From Gamsiella multidivaricata (Eukaryota > Mortierellomycota > Mortierellomycetes > Mortierellales > Mortierellaceae), in the NCBI RefSeq assembly GCF_025024155.1, contig NW_026251867.1, forward strand, positions 1-30,609: a DNA stretch of 30,609 nucleotides. The letters are read 5' to 3'. The notes under the pieces are model-generated. The model searched no databases and was not told the origin of the DNA. It saw only the letters and a program-made list of their open reading frames with translations. Position numbers and translations under genes: made by a program. Positions 1 to 15,814 of the stretch are shown here, in pieces; the first letter of the stretch is position 1, and the number at the start of each line of letters is the position of its first letter.

Positions 1-569
1 TCGCTTCGCCTCGCCTCAATGCTTTAGCAACGGGAAACCAGTCTAACGGGCATGCATTTTATCCCAGTCGGGTTATCAAAACCATTTCTTGTAAGGATCC
101 TCCAAGGATGTCGCAGTATTTTTTTTTTTCTCAGGTCAATTACTCTACAACTTTTCTCCACTCACCTGTTGCCTGACATTCTTGCATTACGTCATTCTCT
201 CCACAGGATTTAGAAGAGCAAGAAGAAGAAGAGGAAGGTGAAGAGGACGAAGAGGACGAAGCAGTGACCTTGGAAGGCGATAATGATCGAGACCAGGAAC
301 ATGACCAGGACCATGACCACGACCACGACCACGACCCTACCCAGGGCAATATAAACCAGGGCTATTACATGAGCCATGTCCATGCCCCATATAGTCCCAC
401 ACAAGGTTCATACGACGGCCACGAAGAAGAGCTCGAAGAAGAGCTAGAGCAGAATGAAGGGTATGGACGTGATCTGGATGAAGACATCGAAGAGGCTACC
501 AGCTATCACGGTAGCGACAACGACGACAGCCCTGCACTTTACAGTTCACCCATTCGCCGCTCGCCATGA
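1..569 (+). CDS. 3' end of an acidic Asp/His-repeat protein (partial)
   Basis: This is the C-terminal part of a gene that begins left of the window. The last exon is 207-569 and ends in TGA. It follows a CCACAG acceptor and is open from its first base. A likely preceding exon, 28-90, lies between a TGCTTTAG acceptor and a GTAAGG donor; the 116-nt intron joins it in phase 0. The last exon encodes about 120 residues: a Glu/Asp-rich run, an alternating Asp-His stretch near 310-335 (DHDHDHDHD), a Tyr/Gly/Gln patch, a second Glu-rich stretch and a Ser-Pro tail (SSPIRRSP). It has no catalytic motif. It is probably a disordered acidic tail, of a nuclear or membrane-associated protein; I do not recognise the family. 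The Asp-His run could bind divalent metal, but that is conjecture. The last exon is well supported; the upstream exon is tentative. Confidence 0.6.
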
Positions 570-571
570 TA

Positions 572-628
572 AATAAAGGGCAATTGCTCGTAATAGCTAC
601 ATTTTTTTTTTTCTGTTGCGGATTTATT
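572..628. terminator. Facing poly(A) signals of two convergent genes
   Basis: AATAAA lies at 572-577 on the plus strand, two bases after the stop of the acidic-tail gene. AATAAA on the minus strand lies at 623-628, about 73 nt past the deubiquitinase stop. Only 131 bp separate the two stop codons, so the 3' UTRs must be short or overlap. The hexamers were read directly; cleavage sites were not determined. Confidence 0.45.
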
Positions 629-700
629 AGGGGTTCTTCTGCTCCTTCATTTCTTCTAGTGCAGATTCTTCGCCTTTCTCTTCAGAGGTAATGCGGCGCT

Positions 701-5611
<4,911 letters not shown>

Positions 5612-5641
5612 GGCACGTAGTTTGTGTCGAGAGGGGCAGTT

Positions 5642-6054
5642 TTAAGCACAGTGATCCTTGGACTTTGCCCATTCGACAAGCTGAAGCTCAATGGCAGACT
5701 TGTCATTGTGCTGGTATCATCCATTGGGGGCGGCAGGTTTGGCATAACGAGTAAGTATAGGCCTGCACAACTCCCAACTTACCATTTTGGCGTAAAGATA
5801 TTCGAAGGCGAGAAAGAGCGCGCAGAGGATGAGGAGAGTCTGAGAGTTGAGGGATTTTGCAAGGTGCTGTAGGAGGTCAATGGCGGATAGCTCGTGGTCT
5901 GTACAGCAAGCGGTGCGTCGTCTTGCCGAATAGGTGGATTTGGTGGCAGCAAGGTAGGAGAAAAGGAGCAAAACGAGAGCCGAGGTCTTCTTTCGTAAAC
6001 CACGCAACTTTCTTTGGCGGGGCGAATGACGTACAATTTTGTGCTACTGTACAT
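5642..6054 (-). CDS. Candidate small single-pass membrane protein or leader ORF
   Basis: A hydrophobic stretch (LLILCALFLAFEYLYAKM) ends exactly at a perfect GTAAGT donor (exon edge 5783). A CCAG acceptor at 5711 gives a phase-0 join to 5710-5642, which encodes HNDKSAIELQLVEWAKSKD and a stop. Upstream the frame is open but has no ATG. A plausible first exon starts at ATG 6054 and uses a GTACGT donor into an acceptor near 5925. The predicted product would be roughly 70-80 aa with one transmembrane helix and a short polar C-terminus. I do not recognise a family. The stop lies only 30 nt upstream of the proposed deubiquitinase ATG, so this may instead be an upstream ORF in that transcript. The donor and helix are real observations; the gene model is a hypothesis. 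Confidence 0.3.
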
Positions 6055-6477
6055 GATTCTGTGCACTTGAAAAAAAAAAAAAAAAAAAAAAAACGAGCAT
6101 ACCAGACCGCCTCCTTGCTTCGACAAAAAAAAAAGAAAAAAAAAGAGAGAGAGTGACAATCCTACAGAAGAAGATGCAGTATTCTATGGCATTTTGTATT
6201 TACCATATCCATGAAATCTGCGGATGAATACAATCAAGCATTCTTGACTTTTGAAAGATTTCACAGGGGAACACCAGGAACATAAGTTGGTTGGCTCGCT
6301 CCTGTTCAATAGCTTGGCATTTGGAGCGCCATCTTACAAACTCTCAAGAAACAGTGAATAGGACAGACACGTAATCACATGACATCAACTTCTCGCACTC
6401 GCCCACAGTGTGCTTTTCGGGAATAGTGAGCGCCGACGACTCTTTGGCATCACCAACACCCTCGAGTCCGCACGACA
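6055..6477. promoter_or_regulatory. Divergent promoter region with A-tracts
   Basis: This stretch separates minus-strand and plus-strand transcription. It contains a 24-nt A run (6070-6093), further A-rich and GA-rich sequence to about 6154, then mixed sequence leading to the WD40 start codon. No canonical TATA box is close enough to either start to be called. It probably holds both promoters and 5' leaders. Confidence 0.35.
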
Positions 6478-8760
6478 ATGTCGTCTTCCAATGTCGCAGG
6501 TCATCAGTCATCGTCCCAACAAGTCGACCCTGCGGTCGAAAAACTCGTGCGTGAGACAAAGTCACTCAAGGCAAAGATCGACCTTCTCGAGGCAGAGAAC
6601 AAGGCCCTCAAGAAGAGTCTTTACGAGCTGTCTTACATATACTCTGCATATATCGGAAAAGCCCAGCACAATGGACAACAGAATCGGTCGTCAAACAGCA
6701 ACAACAACAGTAATAGCGCCGCCACCGACGACGATACGGACAACATAGTAGGAACATCCTCCTATCGACATGACGACGACGCTCACAGCGACATGGCCTT
6801 GGCAGTGGGTCAGCTCTTGTCTAGCATGTCGGTAACCCAGCAGAAACAGGGAGCCGAGGCAGGAACACCCAATACAGCCAGTGGCTCAGATCCCAGCTCA
6901 CGAGACCTGGATGCGAAACTCAAAAGCGCCGCCGATCTAATCAAAGTCGAGGAAGAAGGCGTGCGACGGTTGAACATGGGAAGCATTGGTGAGTTTGGAT
7001 ACTCGGATGTTTCGAGCAATTGATAGCAGCTTTTGCTGCTAGGCACATTAATCCCTCTTATCGTGAGGTGAGCAAAAAAAAGACTCATAGTTGCTTTATT
7101 TCCTGAATTGTAGTCTCGAGACAGGATGGGGCATCAAAATCTGACGGCAGACAATTCTTCCTAAAGAACGATCTCAAAGGACACCAAGGAGCGGTCTATG
7201 CAGTCCAATACTCGCCCAATGGAAAGTTCCTCGCAACCGGCTCGTTCGACAAGACCGTAAGGATCTGGGATGGCACCACAAACCAGAATGAGGTACACGC
7301 AATCGGCAGCAGTGAAATTAGTGGCACAGAACGCAGACAAAAAAAATTGGGCAGAAAGGTACTAAACGATCTTTTTTTCCTCGATCAACTAGCTATATGT
7401 GCTCAAAGGTCATGGACTCAATATCTCAGATCTCGCATGGGGCCATGATTCGTCCCTCTTGCTGTCGGCTGCCTACGACAAGACCTGCAAACTGTGGGAT
7501 GTTGAGTCAGGAAATCTACTGGATAGCTTTGAGGGCGAAGGTTTTGTCCAATGCGTGCGGTTCCATCCCCATGGTAAGTACACCAACTTATTAATGCCTC
7601 TGCGCTGAACAGTATTAAAGACAATTCAAAGGACTCTCAACTGACATATTGGCTTCCACTTGACATCAAAGACAATAGTATATTTTTCAATGGAACGACG
7701 CGCAACATGCTGAGCATGATCGACACCAGAAAAGACAGCAGCGCTCCGTCAGGACCACCAATTACCATCAAAAATGACGCCATGGTCAATTCAATGTAAG
7801 GGCCGCTTTGATTTTTTTTTCTTTTTGTTGATCCTGGGTTTCTAAGGATGCTCACATAATATCACTTCCTCTGTATGCTGACTATGTTTATTGTGCGATA
7901 CAGCTATGTATACCACGACGGGTTGACGGTTATTTCGGGTGACTCTTCAGGATATCTCAAGACATGGGACATGAGAATGGGCAGGGTATTGCAGTCGATC
8001 TTAAACGAGCCGACAAAGAGCCCTATTTCGCATATTGCAGTTTCTAAACAGCGTGGATCGATAGAAGAGACAAATATTGCGGACACGGAAGAACAGGAGT
8101 CTCGCTGGCTCGCTGTCAATAGTTATGATAATGGTATGGGTAGTTGTTCGCCTGCAACATTTGCCGGACAAAATTATATACCCATGGAGTTATAGCTATT
8201 AACTCATTTGCCACTCGCTGTATCCATTGTAGTAATTCGGGTATATGACAGAGGGTTTGAGCCCCCAACGACTGTTCCTCGCCTTATCCACTCCTTGAAG
8301 GGCTACAGGAACAAGCATTGGCCCATCAAGAGCGCGTTCTTTCACGGAAAAGAATGTAAGTACCCTCGTTTTGATCTCGCCTCCTGAGAGACAGATGTCG
8401 CCAGTGCAGCCATTAACGCCTCGATCTCTTCATGTTACACATTTAGATATTGCAGGGGCTGCTACCAGACGGTCCGGCAAGGTTCGGGGCGCAGATGGAG
8501 ATGAACCACAGTCAATTCTGTCTGATAAAGACATCCCTCTAGAATCTAGTCTTATTCTTGCGTCGGGCAGTATGGACCCATACGTGTACTTGTTTGATGT
8601 TGGCGCAGGCGATGGTCAATACGACCTGCTTCAGAAGCTGTCTGGTCATACAGATCGTGTATACGACGTAGACTTCCATCCGATCGACCATGTCTTGGCC
8701 TCAGGATCTGCAGACTTTAGCGTTAAAGTGTGGGGTCGTGCCTCAAAGAGGAAGAAATAA
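6478..8760 (+). CDS. Coiled-coil WD40 repeat protein, WDR5/Swd3-like propeller
   Basis: Scaffold-type beta-propeller protein of 553 aa. Exons: 6478-6988, 7114-7292, 7393-7573, 7672-7795, 7904-8133, 8233-8355 and 8447-8760. All six introns are GT-AG and all phases match (total 1662 nt). Residues about 18-55 form a charged coiled coil (KLVRETKSLKAKIDLLEAEN), followed by a Ser/Asn/Asp-rich linker with another helical segment near 145-165. WD repeats start near residue 191 (LKGHQGAVYAVQYSPNGKF ... VRIWD) and continue with LKGHGLNISDLAW ... CKLWD, YLKTWD and VIRVYD, ending in LSGHTDRVYDVDFHP ... VKVWG. The repeat with a YRNKHWPIKSAFF segment resembles the WDR5/Swd3 group, but the coiled-coil N-terminus is not typical of those proteins, so no orthologue is assigned. 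It probably acts as a protein-interaction platform. The gene faces the HSD10-like gene; 96 bp separate the stops. Confidence 0.88.
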
Positions 8761-8856
8761 AGCAAAAGCAATGCTATCGCAATTTAAAAGTTTTACTGGG
8801 TGACGTTCTGTGGTTTCTTTACTCTTTACAGACCGGGGTGATTGACGGGGCTGCTC

Positions 8857-10280
8857 TTACAGCTTTCCGAGACGGACAGCACCATCGATACGAATAATTT
8901 CGCCGTTCATCATTGGGTTTTCGATAATGGCGCAGGCGAGATGAGCAAATTCGCTTGGCTTACCCATACGGTAGGGATGAACCATGTGCTTTTCAAGATT
9001 CGAGTCTTTGACAGCATTACCCATAGGAGTGCCTAGCAGAGTCGAACAGGAGAGCATTAGCAAAACGATATGATTATTGGGTACAGGATGCAATGTTGGT
9101 CTAGAAAGCCAAAAATTTACCGAAAAATCCCGGAGCGATGGTGCAGACACGGACCTGGCCAGCCAAGTCGCGGGCCATTGGCAAAGTCATACCCGCGACA
9201 CCTCCTAATTAAGAAAATGAAGAGTGAGGAGCAGTGAGGGTCAGCCAGTGAGCGAAAAAGGGAGGGCTAGGCAAGGCGGATACGGGCGAAGAGGGATCTT
9301 ACCTTTCGAAGCAGAGTACGCGGTTTGGCCAGCCTGTCTATGTTGCATGAGGAACAACACAGGGTTCGATAAACATATTGAGCAGAGTATGAAGAGTAGA
9401 TAATAACCGAGTCCCCAGATACATACCCCTCTGTGTACGCGATCGAAGCGACGTTGATGATAACCCCGGGATCCTCTACTCAAGCAATACGGCATATGTA
9501 AGAGATCAATCGGACAGGTCCATAACCTGACGCGTAGATCGAATGTCGCCTTGTCATTTACCTTCTTTTTCGGACGACGCCTTGATATTAGCAATGATAT
9601 GGGCAGCAACCAGTCGGCAAACATTGAAGGTTCCAACCAAATTGATCCTCACAACCTCCTGAAAGATGTCCAGAGGCTGGGGCTCGCCATTCCTGAACAC
9701 GATCTACGCTCGTCCATTAAATCAAAATGTCAGTTTAAAGAGACGTTTCGCAAAAACAATGCATACCATTGATCACGACAAATTTCTGTCGTTTCTATAC
9801 ATACCTTTTGAGCCATGCCAATGCCTCCACAGTTGATGACTCCCGAGATCTTTCCAAACTTCTCCACGCCCTTCTCCATCGAAGCAATGACAGAGTCCTC
9901 GCCTGCGATATCCGTTGCGCCAGGCCAGAGGACTGAGCTGCCCAACTCGGCCGCAATGGCTTCGCCGCGCTCCTCGTTGATGTCGAAAATGATTACTTTG
10001 CCGCCCTTCTCTACGATAGCCCGGGTAGTCGCTTCGCCTTGAGTAATTAAAACGGTACGGTAGACGACGATCCGCATTAGAATGTCACCTTTTTATGAGC
10101 CGAGCATCGGATGTAATCATTGGTGAATGAGAACGGAAAACAGGTACATACCAAGACCCGAGCTTCCTCCAGTGACGATGAAGTTCTTTCCTTGAATGTG
10201 CCTAGATTATCGATCAATTGGTGAACAAGCTGCTATTGAACAGTTCCCTTGATAAATCCTGTTACCCCTCGTGCTTACAT
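8857..10280 (-). CDS. HSD17B10-type short-chain dehydrogenase (3-hydroxyacyl-CoA dehydrogenase type 2-like)
   Basis: NAD-dependent short-chain dehydrogenase, most like the HSD17B10 group that oxidises short branched 3-hydroxyacyl-CoAs in mitochondria. Exons in transcript order: 10280-10279 (AT), 10201-10152, 10037-9805, 9703-9562, 9475-9427, 9337-9303, 9204-9121 and 9032-8857. They total 771 nt, or 256 aa (human 261). The start codon is split AT|G by a 77-nt intron with a GTAAGC donor. Visible motifs: cofactor loop TGGSSGLG (residues 11-18), FDIN after the second strand, NCGGIG in place of the usual NAG motif, catalytic Ser153 in [10 protein letters not shown], and Tyr166/Lys170 in YSASK. The tail [20 protein letters not shown] plus [11 protein letters not shown] is diagnostic of this group. 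The 35-nt exon carries the active-site Tyr and Lys. An in-frame mitochondrial-type leader ORF lies upstream (see 10279-10539). Confidence 0.9.
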
Positions 10281-10539
10281 TATGTAAGATATCGAGTTTT
10301 GTCGAATAAAATTTGCTTGGAATGGTGCTGTAGGACCGTTGAGATTCACGCGCAGCAAACAGTAGGGGGTGTGAGGTGTGCAAGCTAAACGAGCGAAGGA
10401 GAGTCTTGGTAAAGGGATTCCAGCGATGGAAAGAAGGTCGAATGAAAAATGTGTGTCGGGCGTTGTGGGTTGAGTGCTTGTTCTTTAAAAAGAAGGGGAA
10501 GCGGCCAGTCATGTTACGGATCGCGCTGCCCGCAAACAT
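10279..10539 (-). CDS. Candidate alternative first exon encoding a mitochondrial presequence
   Basis: From ATG 10539 an 87-codon frame runs to the donor at 10278 without a stop. It is rich in Arg, Ser, Thr and His, has almost no acidic residues, and contains RSYST and FYSTK motifs typical of fungal matrix-targeting presequences. At the GTAAGC donor this frame does not match the dehydrogenase frame. If the frame is followed 13 nt further to a GTAACA donor (intron 10191-10265, acceptor TTCAAG) it joins [14 protein letters not shown] in frame. This suggests an isoform with a cleavable presequence besides the short form. It may also simply be a 5' leader; the sequence character is observed, the isoform is inferred. 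Confidence 0.35.
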
Positions 10540-10712
10540 TTTAAAGTTTTGGGCTCGGTCCGTGTGGGGAGAGGAGAGGGAGCGAATGGCATGCGCCCAA
10601 GGTGCCCCTAGCCTACAGTAGTCCGGCATGTTGTTCATCCGCTGCTGTTCTCCCCGTAAAGCACAGAAGCACAGCCTCGGTCTACTGGTAAGAAGTTCAG
10701 GTTGAAGCACAG

Positions 10713-10730
10713 TTTTTTTTTTTTTTTTTT
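10713..10730. repeat. 18-nt T tract
   Basis: Uninterrupted run of T on the plus strand in the spacer between the HSD10-like leader and the 3' end of QCR6. The 275-bp spacer 10540-10814 holds nothing else that I can call. Confidence 0.8.
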
Positions 10731-10814
10731 CCTTCAATACAGTACATTTTCAAGACTCGTAATTAACGATTGCTTTGCAGATATATTTATGCTTTATGGG
10801 AATAATGAGGTGAT

Positions 10815-11639
10815 CTAGACAAGTTTGTCGAAGTATTTAGGAACGGCCTATGGTCGACGCGTAAAGAATGCAAAAAGAGAGATATGTTAGTTCTACGTTC
10901 TAAGCAATTGACGTCTTTCAATACGCGATCAAGAAGTGAACCGTCCTTACGCATTCGTTAACACAGTGCAAGAAGTGGTACAACTCCTCAATGCAGTCCT
11001 CGTGCGCGCCCTCTCCCTGAACACGGCGTGTGCACTCGTCCAGGTGGTGTTTCAGTGGCGCACACGCAGAGGTCTCGCCGCAGGCTATCCACAACATCAA
11101 ATAAACGAGCATAGAAGGCAGAAGAATGCGTCAACTGATGATGCTCTTGTCGAGACAGGCTACCGGTCAAATCCATCGATGTTGTCAATCCCAGTTGGTT
11201 GACAAAGTCTCGATCGTCACGCTGGCGTGTTCATGAGCGCAACCCATATCCTGCTTCGCATTGTAAAGTGCTGAATCCTGCTGCGACATTGCTCCTTGCT
11301 TCCCTCCTGAAACTTAATGCACGCGAATAGTCGAGCCATTGAATGCTGCGCGCTGAGTGAATTCAAATACAAAAGCTGAACGATGTCGCCATGGCACATA
11401 CGAATACGTTCCTCCATATCATAGGGCCCAGTGTGAGTCGCTCAGGATCTACAATGACTTCGAATGAAAAACATACCCTCCTCGATAGTGGGTTTGATAT
11501 CCTCTGGCTCCTCCTCTTCCTCCTCAGCTGCGGGAACCTCAGCCGCCTCCTCCTGCTCCTCGGCGGCAGCAGAAGCGGTATCCTCCCGCTTTTCTTCAGC
11601 GTAAACGGCAGGGAACAGATCTGCGATAAAGCTCAACAT
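10815..11639 (-). CDS. QCR6: Cytochrome bc1 complex hinge subunit (subunit 6)
   Basis: Acidic accessory subunit of respiratory complex III in the inner mitochondrial membrane, located on the intermembrane side near cytochrome c1. Three exons: 11639-11477, 11084-10951 and 10847-10815; 330 nt, 109 aa. The N-terminal exon encodes MLSFIADLFPAVYAEEK, then a Glu/Ala-rich acidic stretch ending EEEEEPEDIKPTIEE. The second exon contains the conserved cysteine frame: CAPLKHHLDEC and CIEELYHFLHC are both C-X9-C motifs, as in the hinge protein. The third exon encodes only AVPKYFDKLV and the stop, matching the family's C-terminus. The first intron (392 nt) is long for this window; the second is 103 nt. 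Exon phases match throughout. The acidic region is known in the family to assist the cytochrome c1-cytochrome c interaction. It lies between the HSD10-like and Cdc42 genes on the same strand, each with its own promoter. Confidence 0.92.
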
Positions 11640-12092
11640 AGTGATAAACTAGGTAAAGATGTTGTACAAAAGGCGGCGAGGAGAGAGAGAGGGGGAGGTA
11701 TACCGGCGATGAACAGACAGGTGGAGAGGGATGACAATGAACTCGGCCATTGGATGTGTTTGCTGATCCGGAGGCCCTGGTCCGAGAAAAAAGACGTCAT
11801 GTCACAGCATTTGCGATTGTTGCCACCAATAACTGATTTTTGAAGCAGAGGACTCCAGGCACCGAATATCAACCGGTTGACACGTTGCATAGAGAGTGGG
11901 GGAGAATGTCGTATGTATAAGAGTATTATTTACTGAATGATGTTTCCACTATATTTTTAACTTCTTCGTGGGCATTGTCGTGCATCAAAAGTGGACCTCG
12001 CAAGCCGTTTCTAGAGTGCCTCCCGAAAAGACAAACAGACGACACGATCCACTCCATTGTACACTTTGGTTCCTGACGAAGAATCCTGCCAC
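11640..12092 (-). promoter_or_regulatory. QCR6 upstream region and CDC42 3' flank
   Basis: This 453-bp gap lies between the QCR6 start and the CDC42 stop, both on the minus strand. The part next to QCR6 (about 11660-11720) is pyrimidine-rich on the coding strand, like other leaders here. The rest is presumably the CDC42 3' UTR. No gene is supported. Confidence 0.4.
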
Positions 12093-13951
<1,859 letters not shown>

Positions 13952-14220
13952 GGTGTATGTGAGTGAGTGAGGGTGTGGGGGTGTGGGGGTGTGGGGGTGT
14001 GGGGGTGTATGGGTGTTAGAGTGATTGCGAGTGTGAATGGGAGCTGTGGGATGGGAGAGAGTGAGATGAGGTTTTTTTTGTGCGGGTGGTGTCTTGGGTC
14101 GTTGTGGGAGAAGAGATGGGGGATATGAATGAAGAGAGTGTAAGGGAGAGAGAGAGAGAGAGAAGAAAGAGTGAAGGTGTAAACCACAAAAAAATGGAGG
14201 GAAAACGCACAGTCTACTGC
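13952..14220 (-). promoter_or_regulatory. CDC42 leader: C-rich and CT-rich repeats
   Basis: Directly upstream of the CDC42 ATG, the coding strand is strongly pyrimidine-rich. At 13971-14014 the plus strand repeats GTGTGGGG about four times, giving several G5 tracts with short loops. At 14150-14163 there is a GA repeat (CT on the coding strand). This resembles the CT-rich leaders of highly expressed fungal genes. The G tracts could form a quadruplex in the template strand; that is inferred. Confidence 0.5.
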
Positions 14221-14827
14221 TGCCTACTTTGTACGTGAGGACCGCTGTACTGCCTGCCTGACAGCCATACTGTCCACTCACCATCGACCTCGTCTTCCCC
14301 CTTCCCTCCTTTAGAAAGACACATGGCGTGGATGTGTGGATTTTGAAGGCATCCATCACTATGACCGACCGTCACCACACAGCGAAGGTTTGAGTGTGTG
14401 TATACAAACAAGACTCGTGCGTGGCAATAAGGATGTACTGTAGAACCATAAGACGCCACCAAAAAAAAAACTACATGCATTTTGTGCACAATGTTGCCTC
14501 TCTGGTATGCACTCATTCGGACATAGACTATCTCCCTTAATGCTCTATATCCTCGCATTCTCAACTCAATACTGGCTTTTCAAGTCGCTCATGCTGTACT
14601 CTAACTAGATTCAGGTGCCACTCCTGTATATGTTATTAAACAATAGTGGTGCATCGTTTGCCAGCCAGGACTTGTTGCTGGAATGGGCCGGAATATTAAT
14701 GACGAGCCGTACTGGGGCATGTGCGGTTGATCTACCTTTGGGAAGCTGAGGAGGCTAACGAAGCCATATTAACAGAAGCAGTGCTGGTAGTTTACTTTGA
14801 GCCGTTTTATGTCGAGTTCTTGCTGCC
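14221..14827. other. Intergenic stretch, no gene seen
   Basis: This lies between the CDC42 leader and a candidate microprotein ORF. It contains a 10-nt A run near 14461-14470 and otherwise mixed-composition sequence. Both strands hold only short frames without splice or family support. Confidence 0.4.
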
Positions 14828-14923
14828 ATGTCGTCGGAAAGGAGAGAAGAGCGTAACGAGGAAGTGACGATTGTTGTCCAAGGCTTGAACATCCTCGCTG
14901 GGATGGTCTTTAAGGGGAGGTAA
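14828..14923 (+). CDS. Candidate microprotein or first exon, unrecognised
   Basis: From ATG 14828 a 31-codon frame (MSSERREERNEEVTIVVQGL and onward to VFKGR) ends at TAA 14921-14923. The same bases form a good GTAAGC donor at 14920, so it may be a first exon; a later acceptor at 14982 would replace the end with RKSKQL and a stop. The sequence has a charged N-terminus and a short hydrophobic segment (TIVVQGLNILAGMVF). No family is recognised. Chance cannot be excluded at this length. Confidence 0.2.
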   Translation: MSSERREERNEEVTIVVQGLNILAGMVFKGR

Positions 14924-15680
14924 GCGGCTAGGCGCAGGAACAGCCGGCAGAAACGCGTCGGATACCTACGCGGGCAAACCAGGAAGAGCAAACAGTTGTA
15001 GCAGTTGCAGATGCCTGTAAACCCACGAGAGCATCCGAGGGACAGCAACCTAAAGTTTGGATGTACTACACACTCCACGCGAAAAGTTCCCTTGATTGCA
15101 CATATTTGGCCCTTCTTTCGGATTGAGAAGGATGCCCGCGTTTTTATTCTTATTTCAAGTTCACCGGTCGGGCACTTGAACAACGACTTTTATAAAAAAA
15201 GAGAGTCGCAGGTCGTTCTGACATGGGTGTATTGCTGCCTCCATAGGCTGGCCCGCTGTCAACAGCCATCGTGCCCCTCTGTGCGCTGGATGCCTGTCTT
15301 TATGTCTTTATCCATCAGAGGGAAGGGAACCAGCAACCTTATCGCCCAGCCCATCGCAATCAGTGTGGACGAATAGTCCCATCGAAACTCAGCCTGCGCG
15401 AGGAGAGGGTAGAGGATGGGTCGGCGAACGTAAATAAAAAAAAAACAATCTATTGAACCATAATCTGCTCTGCGGGTAGTCGACACTGCTCTTGGAAAAG
15501 AATGCCCGCGAGGGAGAGGGGTTCATCAGAGGGGAGTCGTGCGTGTGCTCAAATATGATTTCGCCTTCCTCCACACGACGCATCTTATCTCTGCCAGTAT
15601 CTGTGTCCATTTATTTATTTTTTGGGCGGTCGTGGAAAAAAAAAAAGACCCGCTCACCCAACCACGACAACCCCACCCAA
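14924..15680. other. Intergenic stretch upstream of PDA1, no supported gene
   Basis: Several frames of 60-140 codons exist on both strands (for example 15005-15376 plus and 14755-15183 minus), but none shows a domain or a coherent exon model. A 10-nt A run lies at 15637-15646. Confidence 0.4.
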
Positions 15681-15814
15681 CTCTACCCGCATATCTCTTC
15701 CTCCCTCTCTTCCCCCTCCTCTCTCTTTCTTTCTCTCTCTCTCTCTCTTTCATTCATCCTCTCCATCCTCTCTCCATCGCTCGCTCGCTCTCTTCTTCAC
15801 ATACACACCACACC
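15681..15814 (+). promoter_or_regulatory. CT-rich 5' leader of PDA1
   Basis: An almost purely pyrimidine stretch (CTCTTTCTTTCTCTCTCTCT and similar) fills the 100 nt before the start codon and ends in a CACACCACACC context at the ATG. CT-rich leaders of this kind are common in strongly expressed fungal housekeeping genes. Confidence 0.55.
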
